Of a stretch of 64,000 bases of DNA, positions 45,417-53,034 are shown one piece after another; the stretch's first letter is position 1, and every line of letters begins with the position of its first letter. Position numbers and translations under genes: made by a program. The notes under the pieces are model-generated. The model was not told where the DNA came from. It made no database searches and worked only from the letters and a program-made list of their open reading frames with translations. This DNA is from Pseudomonadota bacterium. GTDB lineage: Bacteria > Pseudomonadota > Alphaproteobacteria > Puniceispirillales > Puniceispirillaceae. The stretch is from positions 124,001 through 188,000 of the forward strand of contig JAQCEA010000001.1 in the NCBI GenBank assembly GCA_027620495.1, in the 5' to 3' direction.

Positions 45417-46847
45417 TCAGAACAAATCTTTCTGGCGCTGGTCTTGCCGCGGTGCGGGCTTGGATTTTGGACGCGGGCTTGTCGAGGCGGCATCTGAATC
45501 GAATGTTGCGTGACGCTGACCATCAGCAAAGCGGATCACGGCATTGGCATGTTCTGGCAGTTCTGCCGATCGTTTGACTGGCACCCCGCGCTGATCGGTT
45601 ACCAAAGCAAATCCACGGTCCAATACCCGTTCAAATGAATTTGCATCCAGCAACCGGCCGACATTTGCCACAGCTTGCTGGCGGCGTTCGAAATCAATCG
45701 CCATTGATTTTGTCAGGCGCAAGTTTAATTCTGACAGGCGGCCTTTGGCTTCGGCCAGCTGGCGTTCTGGTGGATACAAACGCCCGGCGGCATTTGACAA
45801 CCTTAACGCGCGTGCCGATAGCCATTGTTCCAATCCATTGGCCAGACCGCTCACCGCATAATCCAGCATTTGTCCACGCCGGGCAATCAATTCACCCGGG
45901 TCACTTAACGCCCGATCTGCCATTTTTAACAGCTGTGATGCGTTGTTGATTTTGTTGGCCGTGGCGCGGGTCAGGCGGGCATCCAGTTCGGCCATTAATG
46001 CGACCAATTCAGATTTTACTGGCACCGCCATTTCGGCCGCCGCTGTTGGCGTTGGGGCGCGTAAATCAGCGGCAAAATCAATCAGAGTGGTGTCAGTTTC
46101 ATGGCCAATTGCGGAAATGACCGGAATCTGGCAAGCGGCAACGGCGCGCACGACCTCTTCTTCATTAAACGCCCATAGATCTTCCAGCGCGCCACCACCA
46201 CGCGCCACAATCAACAGATCGGGACGAGGCAAGGGGCCATCTTTTGGCATGCTGTCAAATCCATTAATAGCCGCCGCCACCTGTGGGGCGGCAGATGGGC
46301 CCTGTACCAATGTACCCCAGACCAAAACCCGCACCCCAAACCGATCACTCAACCGATGCAGAATATCGCGGATCACCGCACCTGTTGGGCTTGTCACAAC
46401 GCCAATCACACTTGGCATGTTGGGAATTTTTTTCTTGCGATCTGCGTCAAACAAGCCTTCAGCCGCCAATTGCCTACGGCGTTCTTGGAGCTGTTTCAAC
46501 AGCGCACCTTCGCCCGCAATTTCCATTTGCGATACAACAATTTGATATCTTGACTGTCCGGCAAAGGTCGTCAAACGGCCAGATGCAATCACCTCTAGCC
46601 CTTCTTCTGGTTGCACTGCCAAATTACCGGCAACAGTTTTCCAGCAAACAGCGGCAAGCGTCGACCAGTTATCTTTCAAGGTAAAATAAAGATGCCCAGA
46701 TGCCGCCCGGGTTGGCCGGGAAATTTCTGCCCGCACCCGCACAAATTCAAACGCCCCCTCAACAGTGGCTTTGATCGCGTTTGATAATTCGCTGATGGTG
46801 AAATACGGTGTGTTCTCACCGATGTTTTGTGGCTGGCCCTCTTCCAT
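45417..46847 (-). CDS. xseA: Exodeoxyribonuclease VII large subunit
   Basis: Single-strand exonuclease used in mismatch repair and recombination. 476 aa: an OB-fold at the N-terminus (VRVRAEISRPTRAASGHLYFTLKD), a catalytic core with VTSPTGAVIRDI and RGGGALEDLWAFNEE, ISAIGHETDTTLIDFAAD, then a long coiled coil and a basic, disordered tail. xseB is not seen. Divergent from purD with a 55-bp gap. Confidence 0.97.
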   Translation of the reverse strand: MEEGQPQNIGENTPYFTISELSNAIKATVEGAFEFVRVRAEISRPTRAASGHLYFTLKDNWSTLAAVCWKTVAGNLAVQPEEGLEVIASGRLTTFAGQSRYQIVVSQMEIAGEGALLKQLQERRRQLAAEGLFDADRKKKIPNMPSVIGVVTSPTGAVIRDILHRLSDRFGVRVLVWGTLVQGPSAAPQVAAAINGFDSMPKDGPLPRPDLLIVARGGGALEDLWAFNEEEVVRAVAACQIPVISAIGHETDTTLIDFAADLRAPTPTAAAEMAVPVKSELVALMAELDARLTRATANKINNASQLLKMADRALSDPGELIARRGQMLDYAVSGLANGLEQWLSARALRLSNAAGRLYPPERQLAEAKGRLSELNLRLTKSMAIDFERRQQAVANVGRLLDANSFERVLDRGFALVTDQRGVPVKRSAELPEHANAVIRFADGQRHATFDSDAASTSPRPKSKPAPRQDQRQKDLF

Positions 46848-46902
46848 AACCGCTTCATACTATGGCATATTGGCGACGCCGCAACACCAAAGGATAGCAA
46901 AT

Positions 46903-48159
46903 ATGAAGATTTTACTTATCGGCAGCGGAGGCCGTGAACATGCGCTGGCTTGGTCGATCGCAGACTCGCCGCTGACCCAGCAATTGGTGATTGCCCCCGG
47001 CAATCCGGGCATGGCGCCTTATGGAAAGCTGGTTGACATTGCGGCCGATGATATTGATGAGATTTGCAATTACGCCACAAACATGCCAGCTGATCTGGTG
47101 GTTGTTGGGCCTGAAGTGCCACTTGTTCTAGGGTTGGTTGACAAGCTGAACGAACGAAACATCCCTGCCTTTGGTCCAACCGCCACAGCCGCCAAGCTGG
47201 AAGGGTCCAAGGAATTTGCCCGGGCATTTTGTCAACGCCATGACATACCACAGCCAGCGTTTTATCCGGTGGATAATTACGCCGCCGCCTGCCAGCATAT
47301 TGATGCGCTTGGCAGTTGCGTGATCAAAGCTGACGGGCTTGCCGCTGGCAAAGGCGTGATTGTTGCCGACACCGCCGCACAAGCAAAGGACGCCGCCAAA
47401 CAGATGCTTGACGGCCAATTCGGCGCGGCTAGCGCGCGCCTTGTGATTGAACAAAGAATCAGCGGGCCAGAGGCATCACTCTTTGCGCTTCTTGACGGCG
47501 AAAATGCGATTTTGATGGCAACCGCGCAAGACCATAAACGCGCTTTTGACGGCAACACTGGGCCAAATACAGGCGGTATGGGGGCGATTTCGCCAGCACC
47601 AAGGCTGAACCCTGAGCTTGAAATTGAGGTGATGGAACGGATCGTCAAACCAGTTGCACGCGGCATGCATAGCGAAGGCACGCCCTATCGCGGCATTTTA
47701 TATGTTGGGCTGATGTTAACCGACAGCGGGCCACAGGTCATCGAATTTAACTGCCGATTTGGCGATCCTGAAGCACAGGTGATTTTGCCCCGGCTAAGAA
47801 CTGATATTGTCAGTGCGATGCTTGCCACCATCAATAACAGTCTGGGACATTTTGACATGCGGTGGGACAGTCGCCACGCGGTAACCGTGGTGATGGCCAA
47901 TCAAGGCTATCCCGGGGCCTACAAAAAAGGCAGTGTCATTAAAAATATCGAGGCGGCTGATAATCAAACTGACCAATTGGTGTTTCACGCCGGTACAGCC
48001 AATGATGCAGACGGGCAGTTAACCGCCGTTGGCGGACGGGTTTTAGCGGTAACCGGGCTTGGCGATAGTCAAGATGCCGCCCGTGCCACCGCCTATGAAG
48101 CTGTTGCAAAAATCGACTGGCCAGAGGGGTTTTATCGCCGCGACATTGCCAGCAAGTAG
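46903..48159 (+). CDS. purD: Phosphoribosylamine-glycine ligase
   Basis: Second step of purine synthesis, joining glycine to phosphoribosylamine. 418 aa from ATG 46903 with AAGGA 9 nt upstream; the frame extends to 46765 but into the xseA start. ATP-grasp motifs: LLIGSGGREHALAW, KADGLAAGKGV, GNTGPNTGGMGAISPAP and FNCRFGDPEAQ. Works in the same pathway as purH (2.5 kb). Confidence 0.97.
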   Translation: MKILLIGSGGREHALAWSIADSPLTQQLVIAPGNPGMAPYGKLVDIAADDIDEICNYATNMPADLVVVGPEVPLVLGLVDKLNERNIPAFGPTATAAKLEGSKEFARAFCQRHDIPQPAFYPVDNYAAACQHIDALGSCVIKADGLAAGKGVIVADTAAQAKDAAKQMLDGQFGAASARLVIEQRISGPEASLFALLDGENAILMATAQDHKRAFDGNTGPNTGGMGAISPAPRLNPELEIEVMERIVKPVARGMHSEGTPYRGILYVGLMLTDSGPQVIEFNCRFGDPEAQVILPRLRTDIVSAMLATINNSLGHFDMRWDSRHAVTVVMANQGYPGAYKKGSVIKNIEAADNQTDQLVFHAGTANDADGQLTAVGGRVLAVTGLGDSQDAARATAYEAVAKIDWPEGFYRRDIASK

Positions 48160-48174
48160 CGCTATTGCTGTCTA

Positions 48175-48624
48175 TCAGCGACGCGCGGCAAAAAAATCGG
48201 TCAATAATTGCTGTGCCGCGGCCGCCTGAATACCGCCATAAATATCTGGCTTGTGATGACATGTTGGCGAGTCAAAAAACCGAACGCCCGATTCAACAGC
48301 GCCGCCCTTTTCATCGGTTGCGGCAAAATACAGCCGCCTTATTCGTGCATGCGCAATCGCCCCAGCGCACATCGCACATGGTTCAAGCGACACCCATAAA
48401 TCACACCCATCAAGACGGCTGTTGCCAGTGATGCTCATGGCCGCCTGAAGCGCCAGCAATTCAGCATGGCTTGTGGCATTGGCATCGCGTTTCATGCGGT
48501 TTTCAGCTACCGTAATAATCTGCCCATTGGCATCTATAACCGCCGCTGCCACAGGCACCTCGCCAGCCGCCGCCGCACGCTTGGCGGCGTCAATTACAAC
48601 ATGCATATGGCCTGATGATTTCAT
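48175..48624 (-). CDS. tadA: tRNA-specific adenosine deaminase TadA
   Basis: Deaminates A34 to inosine in tRNA-Arg(ACG). 149 aa from ATG 48624; the ATG at 48606 is an alternative. Zinc site H53-A-E55 (SHAELLAL) and P82-C83-A-M-C86 (EPCAMCAGAI), with GEVPVAAAVID and the C-terminal FFAARR typical. Divergent from rluB, the usual alphaproteobacterial arrangement. Confidence 0.96.
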   Translation of the reverse strand: MKSSGHMHVVIDAAKRAAAAGEVPVAAAVIDANGQIITVAENRMKRDANATSHAELLALQAAMSITGNSRLDGCDLWVSLEPCAMCAGAIAHARIRRLYFAATDEKGGAVESGVRFFDSPTCHHKPDIYGGIQAAAAQQLLTDFFAARR

Positions 48625-48708
48625 CTTCTTGTGGTCGCATAAAACCAACAAAACTCCAAATGCATTTGTAATTTGCCTATTTACCTGTTTCCGTTTACAT
48701 CGTGACAG

Positions 48709-49572
48709 ATGAACCAAAAACCCAGCTTTACCCTTGATACGGATACGCGGCCAGAACGCATCGCCAAACGGATTGCGCGAGCTGGCATTTGTTCACGCCG
48801 TGATGCCGAGGCCCGCATTCGTGATGGGCGGGTTGCGGTGAATGGTGAAATTATCGACAGCCCGGCATTAAATGTTTCCCCAAGTGACATTGTCAGCGTT
48901 GATAACAAACAGCTTCCTGAACGCGAGCCAGCGCGGCTGTGGCGCTATTATAAACCGTGCGGCTTGGTGGTCAGCGCGCGTGATGAAAAAAATCGGGAAA
49001 CCATTTTTGATAAATTGCCGCCCCATTTGCCGCGGGTGATGACAGTTGGCCGTCTTGATCTTGATTCTGAAGGGCTTTTATTGCTGACCAATGATGGTGA
49101 TCTTGCCCGTCATCTTGAATTGCCATCGACTGGCTGGAGCCGCAAATATCGTGTGCGGGTCCAAGGCCATATCAATGAAGAACAACTTGCCAGTCTTGCC
49201 AAAGGGGTGACCATTGACGGCATCACCTATGGTCAGGTAATCGCCAAACTAGACCGGCAGATGGCCAGCAATGCTTGGCTTACCATGGCTATCCGCGAAG
49301 GCAAAAACCGCGAAATCCGACGCATCATGGAACATCTTGGCCATCAGGTCAGCCGCTTGATCCGGGTTTCGTACGGGCCGTTTCAACTTGGCGACCTAGG
49401 TGATGGCGAGGTTGAAGAAATTCGCCCGCGTATCGTTGCTGAGCAGCTTGGCCTAGCACCGCCGGGACCGAATGATGACCGGGCGACTCTGACGGCAAGC
49501 AAAAGAGGAGAACATGCGAATCATAGCCGGAAGCCGCCGCGGCGCAAAATTAACAAAATTAGACGCCACTAA
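48709..49572 (+). CDS. rluB: 23S rRNA pseudouridine synthase, RluB/RsuA family
   Basis: 287 aa. N-terminal S4 domain (IAKRIARAGICSRRDAEARIRDGRVAVNG), catalytic Asp in GRLDLDSEGLLLLTNDGDLA (about 114-133), REGKNREIRRIMEHLG binding loop, and a basic C-terminal tail. The RluB group modifies U2605 of 23S rRNA. The tail reads 59 bp into rsmD, an unusually long overlap for this strand. Confidence 0.92.
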   Translation: MNQKPSFTLDTDTRPERIAKRIARAGICSRRDAEARIRDGRVAVNGEIIDSPALNVSPSDIVSVDNKQLPEREPARLWRYYKPCGLVVSARDEKNRETIFDKLPPHLPRVMTVGRLDLDSEGLLLLTNDGDLARHLELPSTGWSRKYRVRVQGHINEEQLASLAKGVTIDGITYGQVIAKLDRQMASNAWLTMAIREGKNREIRRIMEHLGHQVSRLIRVSYGPFQLGDLGDGEVEEIRPRIVAEQLGLAPPGPNDDRATLTASKRGEHANHSRKPPRRKINKIRRH

Positions 49573-50083
49573 CACCCGGCCGACCGCCGATCGGGTACGC
49601 GAGTCACTTTTTAATATTCTTGATGGCGGACGATTTGGCCGAGCCTTGCATGGGGCGGTGGTCATAGACGCCTTTGCTGGCACCGGCGCACTTGGGCTTG
49701 AGGCCTTGTCACGTGGCGCGGCTTCAGCCTGTTTTATTGAACAGTCCGCGGATGCGCTGTTGGTTTTGCGGGCAAATATAAAGAAACTTGATATGCATCG
49801 CCATAGCCAGGTCATCGCCGGCGACGCCACCAGCCTGTTGCATTGGCCACATGCACCCGCCACCATATTATTTGCTGATGCCCCCTATCATACAGGCGGC
49901 GGACAAAAAACCGCCATCACCCTGCAATCATTAGGCGGGTTGGCGGCAGATGCCATTGTTATATTGGAAACACATAAATCTGAAGCCATAGATCACGGCC
50001 AGCTTGCTGCCGCATTTTTTGCCCATGATGAAACCCGCATTTATGGCAAAGCCGCGTTGCATTTTTATCGGGCCAGCAGCTGA
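49514..50083 (+). CDS. rsmD: 16S rRNA (guanine966-N2)-methyltransferase RsmD
   Basis: 189 aa SAM-dependent methyltransferase. RIIAGSRRGAKL and RPTADRVRESLFNIL at the N-terminus, VIDAFAGTGALGLEALSRGA as SAM motif I. The catalytic [DN]PPY motif appears as DAPYHTG, a Pro-to-Ala change worth checking. An AGAGGAG ribosome site supports ATG 49514 despite the overlap with rluB. Convergent with mutL. Confidence 0.92.
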   Translation: MRIIAGSRRGAKLTKLDATNTRPTADRVRESLFNILDGGRFGRALHGAVVIDAFAGTGALGLEALSRGAASACFIEQSADALLVLRANIKKLDMHRHSQVIAGDATSLLHWPHAPATILFADAPYHTGGGQKTAITLQSLGGLAADAIVILETHKSEAIDHGQLAAAFFAHDETRIYGKAALHFYRASS

Positions 50084-50106
50084 GCAACCGCCATGCTGGA
50101 AACGGC

Positions 50107-51966
50107 CTAGCGGCGACCGAATAATTTTTCAATATCAGCCAGCGATAGCTTGACCCATGTCGGGCGGCCATGATTGCACTGGCCAGAACGCGGCGTGGCT
50201 TCCATATCGCGCAAAAGCCTATTCATTTCGGCGGCATTTAAGGCGCGCCCAGCCCGCACCGACCCATGACAGGACACGGTTGCCAAAATATGATTGATCC
50301 GGTCATCCAAACTGTGACTATCCCCAAGTTCAACCAGCTCTTCAGCGATGTCTTTCACCAATTGAATGACATCCGGCGTGCCAAGCAAAGCTGGTGTCGC
50401 CCGCACAACGACAGCCCCCTCGCCAAAGCCATCTATCACAAGCCCCATTTTTGCCAGCCAGTCAGATGCCTCTATAAGAGCCGCGCAATAATGGTCTGGC
50501 AAAGCAACGACTTCTGGCAGTAACAGCTGTTGTGATGTCACCCCATGCCCGGCGATATCTGCTTTCATCTGTTCCATAACCAAACGTTCATGCGCCGCGT
50601 GCTGGTCAATTATGGTGATACCATCATGGGTTTCTGCCACAATATAGGTTTTGTGGAGCTGGGCACGGGCCGCGCCTAACTGGTCATGACGATAGGTTTC
50701 ATCATCTATTTGAGGCGCCAAAACCGGGGCGGCTGGTGGGGCTTGACCTGCAAGCAGATTCTGATCTGGCCGGGGGTGTTGAAACGCCGCCGCGGCATGT
50801 CTGATATCGCTAGGCACATGCGGCGGGGCGGCAACGTAACGCGCTGCATTGCCAGCTGATAGATAGCTTATCGGCCTATTGCCCGGCGCGGCCACATCAC
50901 TTGTTGACTCTGGATGAGCGGCAAATTTGCGTAAAGCTGCAGCGCCATTATCGGCGGTGGCCATCATGCTGGCATCACACATTTTTGCCGACAATGCCCC
51001 CACCAGCAAACTGCGCACCGCGGCGGCATCTTTAAAACGCACTTCAGCTTTTGCCGGATGCACATTTACATCCAGATCGGTACTCGGCAGGGTGATAAAC
51101 AGCACCGCCATCGGATGTCTGCCCCGCGGCAATGTATCGCCGTATCCGGCTCTAATCGCGCCAAGCAAACTGCGATCATGCACCGGACGGCCATTTACAA
51201 ATAGAAACATATGCGCTGTTGTTGGGCGGTTCATTGTTGGCAAACCAGCAAATCCGGTCAGGCGAATTTGATCACGCACCGCATCCAAAATCGCCGCTTC
51301 ATCTGCAAATGTTCGGCCCATAATGCTGCCGATACGTTGTTGCTGGCCAGCCTGATCCGGCATCGCGGGCGGTAAATCAAGCACCACCCGATCATCCGCG
51401 GTAACATGAAACCCGACCTGCGGCCACGCCATCGCCAGCCGTTTGATCACATCCAAACACTGACCCTGTTCGGTGCGTTCGGTTTTTAAAAATTTCAAAC
51501 GCGCTGGCACCGCCTTGAAAAGCTGCGTTACCGAAATCACACTGCCACCGGCCAATGCCGCTGGGTCTGGCCCATGCTGAACCCCGGCATCAACAACCAA
51601 CTGCCAACCATGCGGCGCCCCAGCCGTTGTTGAGGTGATGCTGAGACGGGCCACCGCGCCAATTGACGGCAATGCCTCGCCGCGAAATCCCAAGCTACGA
51701 ATATCAATCAGGCTGTCATCAGGCAGTTTTGACGTGGCATGGCGGCGGATCGCAAGCTGCATGTCATCAGCACCCATACCGCGGCCATTATCACGCACCG
51801 TGATTTCGTCAATGCCACCTGATTTTAGCGTGATCGCCAGCTTTGTTGCACCGGCATCGAGCGCATTTTCGACAAGTTCTTTGACCGCACTTGCCGGTCG
51901 TTCGACCACTTCACCGGCGGCGATCTGGTTAATCAACCGGTCGGGAAGTTGCCGTATTTTATCCAT
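50107..51966 (-). CDS. mutL: DNA mismatch repair protein MutL
   Basis: 619 aa GHKL ATPase that couples mismatch recognition to strand removal. N-terminal motifs: VVERPASAVKELVENALDAG, DNGRGMG, RHATSKL, GFRGEALPSIGAV and VNGRP. A Pro-rich linker (about 340-430) leads to the dimerisation domain with DQHAAHERL and CHGSVRAGRAL. I do not see a DQHA(X)2E(X)4E endonuclease motif in full form: DQHAAHERLVMEQ is present and matches, so latent nicking activity is plausible. Confidence 0.97.
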   Translation of the reverse strand: MDKIRQLPDRLINQIAAGEVVERPASAVKELVENALDAGATKLAITLKSGGIDEITVRDNGRGMGADDMQLAIRRHATSKLPDDSLIDIRSLGFRGEALPSIGAVARLSITSTTAGAPHGWQLVVDAGVQHGPDPAALAGGSVISVTQLFKAVPARLKFLKTERTEQGQCLDVIKRLAMAWPQVGFHVTADDRVVLDLPPAMPDQAGQQQRIGSIMGRTFADEAAILDAVRDQIRLTGFAGLPTMNRPTTAHMFLFVNGRPVHDRSLLGAIRAGYGDTLPRGRHPMAVLFITLPSTDLDVNVHPAKAEVRFKDAAAVRSLLVGALSAKMCDASMMATADNGAAALRKFAAHPESTSDVAAPGNRPISYLSAGNAARYVAAPPHVPSDIRHAAAAFQHPRPDQNLLAGQAPPAAPVLAPQIDDETYRHDQLGAARAQLHKTYIVAETHDGITIIDQHAAHERLVMEQMKADIAGHGVTSQQLLLPEVVALPDHYCAALIEASDWLAKMGLVIDGFGEGAVVVRATPALLGTPDVIQLVKDIAEELVELGDSHSLDDRINHILATVSCHGSVRAGRALNAAEMNRLLRDMEATPRSGQCNHGRPTWVKLSLADIEKLFGRR

Positions 51967-51977
51967 CGATTGTCTCG

Positions 51978-52499
51978 CTATTGAACCGCCACTGGTTCAT
52001 CATTTGTCGGATCTGTTGCCAAGGTGGCCTCGTCTGTTGGCAGGCGGCCTTCTTGGCGGGCTTGGCGCAAACGTGCATCCTCTGCCATCTTATCCAGCAC
52101 CGGGCCAATATCTGGCAGGCCACCAAACAGCTGTTGAAGCGGCAGACGGTTTTCTAGCTGAATGCCATAGGTTTCAGCATCAACTTTGGCACGAATATCA
52201 TCAGGCACATTGGAAAAATCAAAGAGCTGTTCAAAATCACCTGATGCGCTGTTACCAACAGCCAACATGGCTTCAGCACTGGTTTCAGCATCGATGCCAG
52301 TGGCCTTTTTATCCTTGGCAATGATATCTTCAGGCCGGTCGGTAAAGCCGGGCGGCAAGGACAATGGTGGCCGTACCACCACTTCAAATTCATCCGGCGA
52401 TGATTTTTCACTTCCCACCACGCGGCGAAAATCTGAACACCCGGCCAGCCCGATCAGCAACGCCATTGTGATGCCAGCGGTCATTATATGCTTGCTCAT
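51978..52499 (-). CDS. DUF3035 lipoprotein
   Basis: 173 aa. Lipoprotein signal with lipobox LAGC (Cys21). The mature part has PDEFEVVVRPPLSLPPGF, the DUF3035 hallmark, then a Gln/Leu-rich acidic region. Function unknown; the family is confined largely to alphaproteobacteria and sits beside lspA, whose product would process its signal. The start overlaps the lspA stop (ATGA). Confidence 0.9.
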   Translation of the reverse strand: MSKHIMTAGITMALLIGLAGCSDFRRVVGSEKSSPDEFEVVVRPPLSLPPGFTDRPEDIIAKDKKATGIDAETSAEAMLAVGNSASGDFEQLFDFSNVPDDIRAKVDAETYGIQLENRLPLQQLFGGLPDIGPVLDKMAEDARLRQARQEGRLPTDEATLATDPTNDEPVAVQ

Positions 52500-53005
52500 A
52501 TCCGACTTGTCTCCTGTTCACGCAAAATACTGTAGCCCCACAGCACCGCGCCTATGGTTATCGCCGCATCAGCCAGATTAAACGCTGGCCAATGTAGGCC
52601 AGCATAATGCAGGTCTATAAAATCAACAACCTTGCCAAAACGCAACCGGTCAATAGCATTACCAATAGCCCCGCCAGCAATACATGCCGCCGCCAGCCGC
52701 TGAACACGGTATAGACGCGGCACCATCCAAAACAGCCATGCCGATACCGCAACAGCCAGACTGGTCAGACCGATCGGCACCAAGACCCCGCCACCAGCTA
52801 ACATACCAAAACTCATCCCCCGGTTCCACACCGGTACAAGATTTAATATGGCCAGAATTTCAATGCGGCGTGGCGGATCAAAAATTAACTCTAGCATGAT
52901 TTGCTTGGTTACCTGATCGGCCACCATTATCAGCAAAAATATGGCACAAAACCAAAGACGCATGGGACGTACCACTGGCGCTTTGTGGTCGTTATTTTCG
53001 GTCAT
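52496..53005 (-). CDS. lspA: Lipoprotein signal peptidase (signal peptidase II)
   Basis: Inner-membrane aspartyl protease that cleaves lipoprotein signal peptides. 169 aa, four helices. Catalytic Asp119 (GGAIGNAIDRLRFGKVVDF) and Asp146 (FNLADAAITIG) are both present, plus the DQVTK motif at 30-34. Part of the minus-strand run ribF-ileS-lspA-DUF3035-mutL. Confidence 0.97.
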   Translation of the reverse strand: MTENNDHKAPVVRPMRLWFCAIFLLIMVADQVTKQIMLELIFDPPRRIEILAILNLVPVWNRGMSFGMLAGGGVLVPIGLTSLAVAVSAWLFWMVPRLYRVQRLAAACIAGGAIGNAIDRLRFGKVVDFIDLHYAGLHWPAFNLADAAITIGAVLWGYSILREQETSRI

Positions 53006-53034
53006 GGCACATCTTTCGTTCCGGCGCTGTTCTA

